Source: Phyllobacterium endophyticum
GTDB taxonomy: Bacteria; Pseudomonadota; Alphaproteobacteria; Rhizobiales; Rhizobiaceae
DNA length: 64,000 nucleotides
Direction: 5' to 3'
Assembly (NCBI RefSeq): GCF_003010935.1
Contig: NZ_PGGN01000008.1
Location: forward strand, 116,930 to 180,929
In this document: positions 8,672 through 18,385 of the stretch, piece by piece
How positions within the stretch are numbered: the first letter of the stretch is position 1
How the letters are laid out: each line of letters starts with the position of its first letter
Translations under genes and position numbers: made by a program
The notes under the pieces: model-generated
What the model was told of the DNA's origin: nothing
Databases searched by the model: none
The model's input: only the letters and a program-made list of their open reading frames with translations

Positions 8672-9658
8672 TTATGAGGTAATCGGCGATGAAAGCGCGC
8701 GCATGAAGACCCCGTTGTCAACATTGCCACCGGAGGCAACCACAATGACCGTGCGGTCCTTTGCACCGGAAGGATCTGAGAGAAGCGCGGCGAGCGCTAC
8801 TGCCCCGCCTGGTTCGACAACAATGCGGAATTCCTCGTAGGCGAAACGCATCGCCGCCAAAACCTCCTCATCTGTTGCTGTTACCACGCTCGACAGTCGG
8901 CTCTTGTTGATGATGAATGGGAGCTCGGCCGGTGTCGGCGCTAGAAGCGCATCGCAGATTGAGCCCGTCAGTGCCCTGTTCGTCTCTCGATTTCCGCTTA
9001 GCAGGGAGCGCATCGTATCATCGAAGTCGGAGGGTTCCGCGGCCCAAACTTCCGCTTTGGACTTTGACGCCTCGACGCCGAGGCAGGTACCCGCCGAGAG
9101 GCCACCTCCGCCACATGGCACCATAACAACGTCAATATTCGAATTGCCGATCTGAGATAAGGCCTCGACCGCCACCGTACCTTGGCCGGCGATGATCTGA
9201 GGATGGTCTCCCGGCGGAATGATGGCCACAGGCGACCTTTCAGCGATGATCGCGGCGATCGATTCACGAGTTTCCTTGTGCCTATCATAGAGAATCACTT
9301 CCGCACCCTGCTTGCGGGCTTTAGCGATCTTCACAGCAGGAGCGTCGAAAGGCATCACGATCTTCGTTTCGATGCCTAGCATCTTGCCGACCGCAGCAAT
9401 TGCCTGCCCGTGATTACCTGTCGAATAGGCAACGACCCCGCCCGGAAATTTGTCCCGCTCAAGCTGCGAAAGCGCGTTAAAGGCACCGCGAAATTTGAAC
9501 GCGCCGGTGTGCTGCAGGCTCTCGAACTTCACAAAAATCTTGCCCTGTGTCCTGCGGTCGAGTTCATCTGAGCGCAGGAGCGGCGTGACGATTGCAATGC
9601 CGTCAAGTCGCTTGCGAGCCAGCAGGACGTCGTCTGCCGTTGGTATATTGTCGAGCAT
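8672..9658 (-). CDS. Serine/threonine dehydratase-like PLP enzyme (fold type II)
   Basis: Ammonia-lyase of 328 aa without a C-terminal ACT regulatory domain, so of the catabolic or hydroxyaspartate-dehydratase size class. PLP lysine in GAFKFRGA (about residue 54), phosphate-binding loop CGGGGLSAG, and STGNHGQ. Related enzymes deaminate threonine, serine or threo-3-hydroxyaspartate to an imine or keto acid. Co-transcription with aminotransferase and ridA genes fits release of a reactive imine. It is preceded 8 bp upstream by an ABC ATPase remnant. Confidence 0.85.
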   Translation of the reverse strand: MLDNIPTADDVLLARKRLDGIAIVTPLLRSDELDRRTQGKIFVKFESLQHTGAFKFRGAFNALSQLERDKFPGGVVAYSTGNHGQAIAAVGKMLGIETKIVMPFDAPAVKIAKARKQGAEVILYDRHKETRESIAAIIAERSPVAIIPPGDHPQIIAGQGTVAVEALSQIGNSNIDVVMVPCGGGGLSAGTCLGVEASKSKAEVWAAEPSDFDDTMRSLLSGNRETNRALTGSICDALLAPTPAELPFIINKSRLSSVVTATDEEVLAAMRFAYEEFRIVVEPGGAVALAALLSDPSGAKDRTVIVVASGGNVDNGVFMRALSSPITS

Positions 9659-9665
9659 ATGAGCC

Positions 9666-10222
9666 TCAGTGTGTCAGGATTTGGGAGAGGAAAAGGCGAG
9701 GGCGTTCGGTGGCCGGCGTCGTAAAGAATTGTTCGGCCTCCAGGATCTCGCCTCGTACCGTGACTATGTCGCGATCAGTTACTGTCTTGGCAAAGGCCAT
9801 TTCATGCTTTACGACGACCCTTGCTAAGCTCTCTTTCGCGAGTGCCACTATCCCCGACAGCACTTCACAGAGAATTGGGGACCGCGGATGTCGGCCCGTC
9901 AAAAATAACGATAGGGTTCATCGCCGGTGACCTGGTTACTGCGAAACGCTGCTGCCGGCGGGAAAGCTGTGCCGGAAATGCCTCGGCCTTCGGAAATCGA
10001 CCAGGCTTTGGCACGCCGCCGCTCAAGCACGGAGACTGCGGCGAGGCCACTGCTGTCGAGGATATTCAGATGCGGGTGGAACATGAAATGTTGAGAGACC
10101 ATGCTGAGACGCGGGTGCAAACGAGATGCGAGTTTAAGATTATTTCCCACTGCAGTTCCCTTGATGATACCGGAGCCGCCCTGAAGCTCCAAGTCCGTTG
10201 ATAGGCAGAACCACGTCCTCAC
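9666..10222 (-). pseudogene. Degraded GlnQ-type amino acid ABC ATPase
   Basis: Pieces of one ATPase run through three reading frames. From the 5' side: MVSQHFMFHPHLNILD (a damaged Q-loop), then LSRRQQRFAVTRSPAMNPI (signature) and FDGPTSAVPNSL (Walker B), then VVVKHEMAFA (H-loop), ending FFTTPATERPRLFLSQIL, a typical GlnQ tail. The N-terminal Walker A is gone. At least two frameshifts and many substitutions are needed to read it. It lies between the HAD gene and the dehydratase, suggesting an ancestral transporter gene once sat in this operon. Confidence 0.72.
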
Positions 10223-10386
10223 CTTAGCGTGGTGCCAATGAAGTGTTCGTCACAGATTGATGTTCGCCCTGATCGATGACCGGGCGATCGCTCCGATCGC
10301 GCGACGGTGGACGCGCAAGAGGAAGTGAGATTTGCGGTTGCAAGTCTTATTGGGGTTTTTCATTATGTTCCTCTCAACTTGCGACT

Positions 10387-11091
10387 TTATGAAATAGCGG
10401 CAACAAGCTCCGCCAGACTGGAAAGCGTCAGATCAGGTTTTGCTTCCGCAGCACCTTCGCCCGACAGGCCAAGAAGGCGGTCTGGACGGTTGATCCATGC
10501 GCACCTGATTCCGAGCTTGTTGGCAGGCGTTATGTCCGCCCGCAGGCTCTGGCCGACGTGGAGAATGCGCTCCTTGGGAATTCCTTGCGCCTGCAGATCG
10601 GCAATCGCCGCGTTGAAATGTGGCCAGTCGGGTTTGTAGGCACCCACGCGTTCTGCAGTAACCACGAGGTCGAAGGTGAAGTTCATATTCTTGCAAGAGC
10701 TGGCGAGAGAGGCATTGTCGATGTTGCTGAGTGCGCCAACCTTTGCCGCCCGCTGCAGAATCTTGAGGCCGTCGTGGGTGTCGGAATATGCCGGCCAGAA
10801 GTGCGGGGTTGCCGAAAATGCCTCGCGCTGGACAGGATCGGGTGAAAGATCTAACTCGACGGCGATGCGGTCGAAGCACTTACGCAACACGTCGGGATAG
10901 AGATACGCAGGGCGCTCCTTCTGGATTTCGGCGCGTGCCCGGTCGAATGCCATTAGTAGTTCTGCGCCACGCGTCTTGATTCCTTCTTTTTCGGCCCAGG
11001 CGTCAAGGAAAGCGATGATTGATGGTTCCCAATCGATCAGCGTCCCATAGACGTCGAACGTAACTGCGTCAAAATCCTTCAGTCGAAGCAT
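10387..11091 (-). CDS. HAD hydrolase, 2-haloacid dehalogenase type II-like
   Basis: About 234 aa HAD-superfamily enzyme. Nucleophile Asp in FDVYGTLIDW (about residue 13), SNID motif II, and KPDWPHF motif III. The layout matches type II haloacid dehalogenases and their phosphatase-like relatives, so dehalogenation should not be assumed. The ATG at 11091 follows AAGGGGA; a longer in-frame start at 11121 lacks this. Operator site C lies 31 bp upstream. Confidence 0.8.
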   Translation of the reverse strand: MLRLKDFDAVTFDVYGTLIDWEPSIIAFLDAWAEKEGIKTRGAELLMAFDRARAEIQKERPAYLYPDVLRKCFDRIAVELDLSPDPVQREAFSATPHFWPAYSDTHDGLKILQRAAKVGALSNIDNASLASSCKNMNFTFDLVVTAERVGAYKPDWPHFNAAIADLQAQGIPKERILHVGQSLRADITPANKLGIRCAWINRPDRLLGLSGEGAAEAKPDLTLSSLAELVAAIS

Positions 11092-11121
11092 GAATATCCC
11101 CTTGGTATTGCTAAGCCGCAA

Positions 11122-11138
11122 TTAGCGATAATCGATAA
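11122..11138. promoter_or_regulatory. Putative GntR operator, site C
   Basis: TTAGCGATAATCGATAA, 16 of 17 matches to the shared palindrome, centred about 40 bp upstream of the HAD gene start. Its position would place it over or just downstream of a promoter. Confidence 0.68.
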
Positions 11139-11251
11139 ACGATTCAGAGTCAACAGTGCATTTTATTTCTGCAAACGATGATTTTTACTGGCGGTTTTGG
11201 CGGAACTTTTTGTCACGTGAAATTGGAGGCGAGCGGCACCAGCGCGGATTT

Positions 11252-12421
11252 TCATGGCCTAACAAACTTTCTAACGGATAGAAAAAATGCAACGCCAACA
11301 ATCCCGAGCATCATGTTCAACCCCAAGGACCAACGTATCCCGAAGAGTTCCATGCCGTAGGAAAAGGCCACCGGCGCGGTGGCGCCAAAAGCCAGCCTTG
11401 CCGCCGTGATTTTCCCAGTTATCGATCCATAGTGCTGGAATCCGAACAGCCAGAGGGGCAGGGAGCCTTGCGCAATGCTGCTTGTACCCGATCCTAACCC
11501 GGCGCAGATGGCAAAGATTATCGCACCGATGAAATTGCCATTCGTCACGGCAAGGACGGCGCTGCCTATGGCAATGGAGGCGCATGACGCTGTCGCGAGC
11601 ATCAGAGGAGACATTCGCGCGCCGAAGACCATGTTCAAGACACGGCTGAAGACCTGCGATGGGCCAAAAAAAGCGCCTACGACAACCGCACTTGCGCCGA
11701 GGCCAAGGGTTTCGAGCATCGGGACCATATGTGTCAGGACGGCCGAGAGCGTGAACGTCTGCAACGCGAAGGCAAGCGAGACGAGCGTAAGGGCGGGCCC
11801 CCGGTCCCGTCCAGCAAGAAGACCGGGAACGAGGACAGTTCCCACATCGCTTACCGATCGCCGTTCATCAGTTCTTGTGCGGATTGCAAGGACATGGACG
11901 GGAGCGCAGATGGCGAGGTTCATGATTGCAAAGGAGACATAGATTTCGCGCCAGCTCAGGCTTTCGCGCAACGAAGCAGAAAGCGGCCAGAACAGGGTCG
12001 AGGAAAATCCTGCGACGAGCGTCAGATACGTTATGCTTCTTCCTGCGCCCAGAGGACGTGCCTGTACTAGGGCGAGGAATGCGGCTTGGTAGAGCACCAT
12101 GCTCGAAGTCAACTGCATCAGCAGGAGCGCTGCGAAAAACCCTGCGACCGAGCCACTAGCAGCGATAATGAATGTCATCGCGGCAATAGTTGATCCGACG
12201 GCCATCACCAACGCAGCGCCGTAAGCATCCATGACCTTGCCGATGTATGGCGCCGGCAGACTCCCGAAGAACAGACATATCGAATAAAGGCCGAAGACCG
12301 TCTCCAAAGGCAAACCGAAGTCGCGTGCGATGTCCGGAGCCAGTATGCTGAACGAATAGGTCATCGTTCCATAGCCGACAATCTGGGTGAGGCCCAGAGC
12401 GCCAATCAGCTTAGTAGGCAC
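11252..12421 (-). CDS. Major facilitator superfamily transporter
   Basis: Inner-membrane carrier of 389 aa with about 12 hydrophobic segments. It is preceded 11 bp upstream by a fumarylacetoacetate-hydrolase-family gene read in the same direction, so the two probably form one unit under operator site D. MFS members of this size in catabolic clusters usually import organic acids or export by-products; direction and substrate cannot be told here. Confidence 0.82.
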   Translation of the reverse strand: MPTKLIGALGLTQIVGYGTMTYSFSILAPDIARDFGLPLETVFGLYSICLFFGSLPAPYIGKVMDAYGAALVMAVGSTIAAMTFIIAASGSVAGFFAALLLMQLTSSMVLYQAAFLALVQARPLGAGRSITYLTLVAGFSSTLFWPLSASLRESLSWREIYVSFAIMNLAICAPVHVLAIRTRTDERRSVSDVGTVLVPGLLAGRDRGPALTLVSLAFALQTFTLSAVLTHMVPMLETLGLGASAVVVGAFFGPSQVFSRVLNMVFGARMSPLMLATASCASIAIGSAVLAVTNGNFIGAIIFAICAGLGSGTSSIAQGSLPLWLFGFQHYGSITGKITAARLAFGATAPVAFSYGMELFGIRWSLGLNMMLGIVGVAFFLSVRKFVRP

Positions 12422-12432
12422 CTTATGCCCTC

Positions 12433-13305
12433 TTACTGATCAACGAGACTGTCGGCCGGCCCGGCGCGCTCGTCGGTGACAGAATTTTGTAGCAGACCTA
12501 TACCTTCAATTTCAATCTCGACAGTGTCGCCGTGCTTGAGCCACAATTGCGGGTCCCGGCGCGATCCGACGCCGCCTGGTGTGCCGGTCGCGATTATGTC
12601 CCCCGGTTCCAGCCGGGTGAAGGTCGAGCAATATTCGATGAGGGAGGGGATATCGAAGATCATGTCTGCGATATGTGCGTCTTGGACAATCTGCCCGTTC
12701 AATCGCGTCCTGATTGCTGCGTTCACGATATCGCCAACAGCGTCTGCAGACATCATCCAAGGTCCGAAGCCACCCGTCGCCACGAAGTTTTTTCCCGGCG
12801 TAAACTGATGGGTATGGCGCTGATAGTCGCGGACGCTCGCGTCGTTGTAACAGGCATATCCAGCTATGTGATCGAAGGCCTTTTGACGGCGGATATGGCG
12901 TCCCGCCCGCCCAATGACTATGGCAAGTTCTCCTTCGTAATCAAATTCTTCGGACGCAAGGGGCCTCTCTAGCGCCCCAAGATGTCCGACCTGGGTATTG
13001 GCGAACCGAGTAAACAAGACCGGGTGGGATTGTGCTCTACGGCCCGTTTCCGCCCGATGTTCTACATAGTTGAGGCCGACACAGATGATCTTGTCTGGAT
13101 CAACGATCGGTGGCAAAAGCCGGACCTCGTCAATCATACACCAACCCGATCCCTCCCAATGCGAATTGTGCTTAAGAAAACCGCAAGCCAAAGCCTGTTT
13201 TAGCGAAGCAATTCCGGCGTCATTTCCCGAAAAGTCGATGACGACTTCCCCATCGAGTCGTCCCCAGGACGCTTTGCCGTCCCGCTCAAAGCTGATCCAT
13301 TTCAC
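12433..13305 (-). CDS. Fumarylacetoacetate hydrolase family protein
   Basis: 290 aa, with the short N-terminal region and C-terminal FAH domain seen in catabolic hydrolases, hydratases and oxaloacetate decarboxylases of this family. CVGLNYVEHRAE and the metal-ligand stretch FDYEGELAIVIG are present, as is ATGTPGGVG near the C-terminus. Such enzymes break carbon-carbon bonds in 1,3-dicarbonyl or keto-acid intermediates. It is divergent from the D-2-hydroxyacid dehydrogenase gene, with operator site D between them. Confidence 0.83.
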   Translation of the reverse strand: MKWISFERDGKASWGRLDGEVVIDFSGNDAGIASLKQALACGFLKHNSHWEGSGWCMIDEVRLLPPIVDPDKIICVGLNYVEHRAETGRRAQSHPVLFTRFANTQVGHLGALERPLASEEFDYEGELAIVIGRAGRHIRRQKAFDHIAGYACYNDASVRDYQRHTHQFTPGKNFVATGGFGPWMMSADAVGDIVNAAIRTRLNGQIVQDAHIADMIFDIPSLIEYCSTFTRLEPGDIIATGTPGGVGSRRDPQLWLKHGDTVEIEIEGIGLLQNSVTDERAGPADSLVDQ

Positions 13306-13367
13306 TGCGACGTCCTCTCTTTCACCGTGTCAATACGCGAACGGTTTAACACATCACAAACATCATA

Positions 13368-13384
13368 TTAGCGATAATCGTTTA
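13368..13384. promoter_or_regulatory. Putative GntR operator, site D
   Basis: TTAGCGATAATCGTTTA, one mismatch to the consensus, almost exactly midway (about 63-65 bp) between two divergent start codons. One regulator bound here could control both the FAH-MFS unit and the dehydrogenase-aminotransferase unit. Confidence 0.7.
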
Positions 13385-13448
13385 ACGCTTGAATGTCAAA
13401 GTCTGGACGAGTAAAGTTAGTGAGAAGAATTGAAGCGAGCGAGGCAGT

Positions 13449-14441
13449 ATGCGAATTCATGTTCAAAATCCGGCCGGCACTTCGGCATTTTCCTTTACGC
13501 GCGCGCAGTGGGACGCCGCTGTGAAGCGTCATCCAGACATGAGGGACTTAGAGGTGACAATCGACAACAGTGATGACGGCTGGTCAGCCGCATTGCCTGT
13601 TGCTGACATTGTTCTCACCTGGGTCGACATTGTCGGCGCGAAGCTTCGGGGCTGCGATCTTTCCCATGCGGCGCCTAGGTTGAAGCTCCTCTCCTGCAAC
13701 TCTGCCGGCGTTGACCGGCTGGCGCCGTTTGACTGGTTGCCGAGGGACATCGCCTTGTTGAACAACAGTGGCATTCATGCTGACAAGGCGGGAGAGTTTG
13801 GCCTCATGGCGCTCCTGATGCTGCACAACAACATGCCCGCCCACATCCGCTCGCAGCACGCGCAGCGTTGGGCGCCGATGCATGCAACGACGCTGAAGGG
13901 CCGCACTCTCGTCATCGTCGGGCTGGGGGCGATTGGCGGCGGCGTAGCCCGTCTCGCAAAGATGCTAGGCATGACGATTGTGGGTGTTCGTAATGGCAGC
14001 GCGCCACATGAATATTGCGACGAGGTCGTTTCCGTCTCGGACATCCACAAGACGCTCGTCCGGGCGGAGGATCTTGTCCTTGCCTGTCCCTTGACCAAGG
14101 ACACGCGAAACCTCTTGTCGCGCGAGCGCATCGCTTTGTTGCCGCGCGGGGCACGCGTCATCAATATTGGCCGTGGCCAGCTTTGGGACCAGGATGCGGT
14201 CTGTGATGCGTTGGATAGCGGGCACCTGCAATACGCTTTCACTGATGTTGCATGGAGCGAACCGGTCGAGGAAGGGCACAGACTCTGGGCGACGCCGGGC
14301 CTGATCCTCACCCCGCATATCGCCGCCGACGACCGTGACCGCTACAATGACATCACCTTGGACATCCTCTTCGAAAATATCCGAGCGCATGCCGCCGGAC
14401 GTCCACTCCCCAATCAAATCGACCCTGTCAGAGGATACTGA
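13449..14441 (+). CDS. D-2-hydroxyacid dehydrogenase (NAD(P)-dependent)
   Basis: 330 aa Rossmann enzyme. Dinucleotide loop GLGAIGGGVARLAK, catalytic Arg in NIGRGQLWD, and the catalytic His in TPHIA. The family interconverts 2-keto acids and D-2-hydroxyacids. A GAGG ribosome site precedes the ATG. The next gene, an aminotransferase, begins 3 bp after its stop, so the pair probably processes one keto acid/amino acid intermediate. Confidence 0.87.
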   Translation: MRIHVQNPAGTSAFSFTRAQWDAAVKRHPDMRDLEVTIDNSDDGWSAALPVADIVLTWVDIVGAKLRGCDLSHAAPRLKLLSCNSAGVDRLAPFDWLPRDIALLNNSGIHADKAGEFGLMALLMLHNNMPAHIRSQHAQRWAPMHATTLKGRTLVIVGLGAIGGGVARLAKMLGMTIVGVRNGSAPHEYCDEVVSVSDIHKTLVRAEDLVLACPLTKDTRNLLSRERIALLPRGARVINIGRGQLWDQDAVCDALDSGHLQYAFTDVAWSEPVEEGHRLWATPGLILTPHIAADDRDRYNDITLDILFENIRAHAAGRPLPNQIDPVRGY

Positions 14442-14444
14442 ACC

Positions 14445-15647
14445 ATGAATTCACTCTCTTTCCCAAACGTCCCCGTCCAGCGTGACCTTGCTGAAGAACT
14501 GTCGCACCGCATCAGGAACGTCATCACCAGTCAAATCGGCATGGTCGCCGACCGTGGCCGCGATGACCCGGATGTCGTCAAGCTTTGGATCGGGGAAGGC
14601 GACCTTCCTACGCCGCCCTATATCGTCGAAGCCGCAGAGGCGGCGCTGCGTGCAGGTCACACGCGTTACACCTACTCGCTCGGTCTTCCGAGATTGCGCC
14701 AGGCATTGAGCGACTACCATTTCCGTCACTGGAATGTCCGTCTTCCAGTTGAGCGGTTCACTGTCACTGTTGGTGGCATGAACGCCCTCATGCAAAGCGC
14801 ACAGGCTGTTCTTGATCCAGGCGACGAGATCATCGTGCCGACGCCGGCCTGGCCGAATCTGATCGAGTCCATGCGGCTTGCCGGCGGAACACCGGTGCTT
14901 GTGCCCTATGGGATTCAATCGGATGGCCGTTTAGCCCTCAACATCGACGATGTGCTCGCGGCAATCACACCGAAGACCAAGGCGATCCTGATCAACTCCC
15001 CCTCGAATCCCACGGGATGGGTCATGCCGCGCGAGGATATGGAAAAGTTTGTCGATCTTTCGCGCCAAACAAACATCTGGATCATCGCGGACGAGGTTTA
15101 CGCACAATTCAAGTATGACGGCAGTGTCGCTCCCTCTTTCCTGCAGATCACCGATGAAAACGACAAGGTAATCGTAACCAACACGTTCTCGAAGAATTGG
15201 GCGATGACAGGCTGGCGCATCGGATGGGCTGTCGTTCCGCGCGGACTGGACAAATTTTACGCCAAGCTCAGCGAATACAACACGACAGGCGTTCCGACCT
15301 TCGTACAGCATGCCGCGATTGCCGCACTTGATCAGGGCGACGAATTCATTCGCCAGATGGTCAGTAGATGCGCTGAAACACGCAAGATCTTCGTCGATGG
15401 GCTCTCACAGATCGAAGGTGTAACCGTCCTGCCGCCAGATGGTGCCTTCTACCTCATGGTTGGTTTCCCCGGCGACGAGACCAGCCTCGACGTGGCCATC
15501 CGCATGCTCGCAGAAGCCAAGGTCGGTGTCGCCCCAGGCACGGCCTTCGGATCGGCGGGGCAAGGATATCTTCGGCTGTGTTTTGCCATCAGCCCGAAAC
15601 TCGCACGCGAGGCAGTCAAGCGGCTGACGGGGTTTTTCAAGAAGTAA
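14445..15647 (+). CDS. Class I aminotransferase (aspartate aminotransferase fold)
   Basis: 400 aa PLP aminotransferase. NSPSNPTGWVM is the substrate/cofactor loop and the PLP lysine sits in NTFSKNWAMTGWRIG. Near the C-terminus LRLCFAIS carries the Arg that binds the substrate alpha-carboxylate. Translationally close to the D-2-hydroxyacid dehydrogenase. Converges on the DadA-like gene with only 14 bp between. Confidence 0.88.
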   Translation: MNSLSFPNVPVQRDLAEELSHRIRNVITSQIGMVADRGRDDPDVVKLWIGEGDLPTPPYIVEAAEAALRAGHTRYTYSLGLPRLRQALSDYHFRHWNVRLPVERFTVTVGGMNALMQSAQAVLDPGDEIIVPTPAWPNLIESMRLAGGTPVLVPYGIQSDGRLALNIDDVLAAITPKTKAILINSPSNPTGWVMPREDMEKFVDLSRQTNIWIIADEVYAQFKYDGSVAPSFLQITDENDKVIVTNTFSKNWAMTGWRIGWAVVPRGLDKFYAKLSEYNTTGVPTFVQHAAIAALDQGDEFIRQMVSRCAETRKIFVDGLSQIEGVTVLPPDGAFYLMVGFPGDETSLDVAIRMLAEAKVGVAPGTAFGSAGQGYLRLCFAISPKLAREAVKRLTGFFKK

Positions 15648-15661
15648 AAGCCTGACGAGCC

Positions 15662-16933
15662 TCATTGGCCAAATCGGGACGCAGAGTAGGGCGCCGGATC
15701 AATAAACGGCGCTCTGCCTACGATCAGTTGGGCGAGAAGCTTTGCTCCCGTCGGCCCGCCGGTCATGCCGTAATGGCCATGCCCGAAAAGGAAAAACAGA
15801 TTGCCGAACTTCCGTGACGGACCGACGACTGGAAGGCTGTCTGGGAAGGATGGGCGGAAACCGATCCAAAAGGACCGGCTCTCGGTTGAAAGATCGGGAA
15901 AGAGCCGTTTGGCTTTGGTCACAAGAACCCTCGCACGGGCTTCGTTGGGTGGAGCCCGAAGGCCTGCGATCTCGACCGTTCCGGAGGCGCATAGACCGCA
16001 TTCGGTAGGCGAGATGCTCATTCCCCAGTCCTTGTGAAGAATGGTAAATGGAACCGTCATGCCGGGATCCTTGAACATGGCATGATATCCACGCTCAGTG
16101 TCCAAAGGTAGGTCGATCCCAAGAGGCTCAAGCAGTTCGCCCGACCATGCCCCTGCTGTTACGACCACGCGCTTGGCGACATGAGTGCCGCAATTTGTCA
16201 TGACGAGCCAGCCGCCGTTGCTTTCGGGAATGAGCTTTAGGGCCTTTTCTGCGCGGAATTCGACCCCGGCCTGCCTTGCTTTTTCTGCAATCGAAAGAAC
16301 GAGGCGGCTCGGATTGACAGTGTGGCCATTGCCGGGGATCATGATCCCGCGCATCCGCTCGCCCGAAAGACCGGGAAACATCTCCCGGAGTTCGGCAGCA
16401 GTTAGATCGTGCGCCTCGATCTCTCTACGCTTGCGGATCAGACGTTCGATCGACGCGGTGCGGCTTTCCCGCGTTCCTTCGAAAAGTTGAACGTGGCCGA
16501 ACGGGCGCAATAGATCATCAAAGCTATCTCCAAGGAGTTCGCGATAGACCGACCACACCTCGCGGTGAAGGTTCCGGATCGCCCGTGATATTGGCTCCAC
16601 TCGATCCATCATCCCGGCGCGTATCCATCTGGCGAGCCATGGCGTAGCCTGCGGAAGATAGGCGGCACGCACCGAAAGTGGGCTGAGCGGATCGATCAAC
16701 CATTTGGGAACATTCCAAATCATGCCGGGCAGCGCGATAGGCACAGCCGTGTCGGCACTGACAATGCCCGCATTGCCGAAGCTTGCGCCTCCGGTCCCCG
16801 GCAGAGGGTCAAGAACGACAACGCTCTCGCCAGCCCTTTGTAGAAAGGCCGCGGCGCAGGCGCCTGCAATGCCTGCGCCGATGACGATGCTCGGTGGCGT
16901 CCTGACAAGTGCCGAATCGATCAACTTACTCAT
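15662..16933 (-). CDS. FAD-dependent D-amino acid dehydrogenase-like oxidoreductase (DadA family)
   Basis: About 423 aa DAO-fold flavoprotein. FAD-binding loop VIGAGIAGACAAAFLQ at the N-terminus, and FGHGHYGMTGGPTGAK near the C-terminus as in DadA and the hydroxyproline oxidases. Likely oxidises a D-amino acid or secondary amine to an imine/keto acid and passes electrons to the membrane chain. The ATG at 16933 overlaps the upstream gene's end by 8 bp. Third gene of the leftward aminotransferase-flavoprotein-DadA unit opposite a MocR regulator. Confidence 0.85.
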   Translation of the reverse strand: MSKLIDSALVRTPPSIVIGAGIAGACAAAFLQRAGESVVVLDPLPGTGGASFGNAGIVSADTAVPIALPGMIWNVPKWLIDPLSPLSVRAAYLPQATPWLARWIRAGMMDRVEPISRAIRNLHREVWSVYRELLGDSFDDLLRPFGHVQLFEGTRESRTASIERLIRKRREIEAHDLTAAELREMFPGLSGERMRGIMIPGNGHTVNPSRLVLSIAEKARQAGVEFRAEKALKLIPESNGGWLVMTNCGTHVAKRVVVTAGAWSGELLEPLGIDLPLDTERGYHAMFKDPGMTVPFTILHKDWGMSISPTECGLCASGTVEIAGLRAPPNEARARVLVTKAKRLFPDLSTESRSFWIGFRPSFPDSLPVVGPSRKFGNLFFLFGHGHYGMTGGPTGAKLLAQLIVGRAPFIDPAPYSASRFGQ

Positions 16934-18353
16934 CGGCGGACGTCTCCGGCGCAAACAACTTGCCAGGGTTGAGAAGTCCCTTTGGGTCGAATGCGCTTTT
17001 TATCGCCCGCATTAAGGTCCATTCACGCGGTTGCTTGTAAGATTTCAGACGGTCGCGCAGAGAAAGGCCAATACCGTGTTCTGCACTGATGCTGCCATCG
17101 AGGCCAATCGCAATCTCAAAGATGATGGAACTGACCTCTTTGGCCTTTTCTTCAAAAATCTCATCCGGGACCTTGGCGCGGTCAAAAATGGCGACCGCGT
17201 GAATATTACCGTCGCCGATGTGGCCCACGAACACGAGCTTGAGGTCCGAGCTACCTGCGAAAGCCGCTTCAACCCTACGGATGAAACGCGCGCCTTCGGA
17301 CACTGGCACCGATGTGTCGTGCGACAAAACCCTCCCGGCGGCGTTGTTTCCTTCCGCCACCATATGCCGGAGGTTCCAGAACTGCGCGCGCTGGCTGTTG
17401 TTTTGGGCAACAGTCGCATCTTCGACCACACCGTCCTCGATGCATTTGTGGAGCGCTGTCGCGAAATGTTCGGTGAGAAGGTCGTTCGCGATCGTCTCGG
17501 TTAGTTCGATCAGCAGGTACCAACCATGCTCGGACTGGAGTGGTGCGATGATACCACAATGTTTTGTCGTCAACTGCATTTCGAGACCGCTGAGGATCTC
17601 GATCGTCGAAAGCCGGGCACCGAACTCCTCTTTCATGATCCCCAGAACGACAAGAGCGTCCTCCGGTGAGGCAAGGCCCGCAATTGCGGTGACGCGCGTT
17701 TTGGGCAAAGGGTATAGTTTCAATGCCGCTGCGGTAATAATGCCGAGTGTGCCTTCTGCGCCGATGAAGAGGTGTTTCAGGTCGTAGCCAGTATTGTTTT
17801 TTCGCAGCCTGTAGATTTGTTCCAGCACCTCTCCATCCGGCAGCACGACCTCGAGGCCCAGCACGAGATCGCGCATCGGCCCGTAACGCACCACCTCGAG
17901 CCCGCCGGCGTTCGTCGCTATGTTCCCGCCGACCTGACACGTCCCCTCGCTTCCAAGACTGAGGGGGAAAAGTCTGTTGACCTTTTCCGCCGCCTCCTGG
18001 ATCTCCAAGAGTGTGCAGCCCGCCTCCGCAACGATTGCGTCATTGGTCACGTCGACGTCTCTGATCGTGCGAAGCCTCGTGAGCGAGAGGATGATTTCGT
18101 CGCCCCGCGTACTTGGGATCGCTCCGCCAAGCATACCCGTGTTTCCGCCCTGCGGGACGATTGCCACATTGTTCCGATACGCCCACGCTAGGACCTTCGA
18201 TACCTCCGCTGTCGATTTCGGTCGCACAACGGCCCTTGCGACGCCGTGATAACGCTTTCGCCAGTCTTCAACAAACCCGGATTGTTCCTCCTTAGACAGG
18301 AGCACGTGCTGGTTGCCGACAATGTCCTTCAATTCCGAGAGGTTCGCGTCCAT
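16926..18353 (-). CDS. FAD-linked oxidase, GlcD/D-2-hydroxyglutarate dehydrogenase-like
   Basis: About 475 aa. N-terminal FAD_binding_4 domain (PQGGNTGMLGGAIP), C-terminal FAD-oxidase domain with FVGHIGDGNIHA and SAEHGIG, both conserved in D-lactate, glycolate and D-2-hydroxyglutarate dehydrogenases. It could remove a D-2-hydroxyacid formed in the pathway. An in-frame ATG at 18371 is an alternative; the one at 18353 follows AGGA. Middle gene of a three-gene unit. Confidence 0.86.
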   Translation of the reverse strand: MDANLSELKDIVGNQHVLLSKEEQSGFVEDWRKRYHGVARAVVRPKSTAEVSKVLAWAYRNNVAIVPQGGNTGMLGGAIPSTRGDEIILSLTRLRTIRDVDVTNDAIVAEAGCTLLEIQEAAEKVNRLFPLSLGSEGTCQVGGNIATNAGGLEVVRYGPMRDLVLGLEVVLPDGEVLEQIYRLRKNNTGYDLKHLFIGAEGTLGIITAAALKLYPLPKTRVTAIAGLASPEDALVVLGIMKEEFGARLSTIEILSGLEMQLTTKHCGIIAPLQSEHGWYLLIELTETIANDLLTEHFATALHKCIEDGVVEDATVAQNNSQRAQFWNLRHMVAEGNNAAGRVLSHDTSVPVSEGARFIRRVEAAFAGSSDLKLVFVGHIGDGNIHAVAIFDRAKVPDEIFEEKAKEVSSIIFEIAIGLDGSISAEHGIGLSLRDRLKSYKQPREWTLMRAIKSAFDPKGLLNPGKLFAPETSADE

Positions 18354-18385
18354 GTTGTCCTGTCCGTGCATGTTAACTGTTCAGC

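Noticed and set aside
8672..9658. Complete beta-hydroxyaspartate cycle or ectoine (eut/doe) cluster
   Set aside because: The hydroxyaspartate aldolase and the ectoine-specific hydrolases/deacetylases are absent; only isolated similarities remain.
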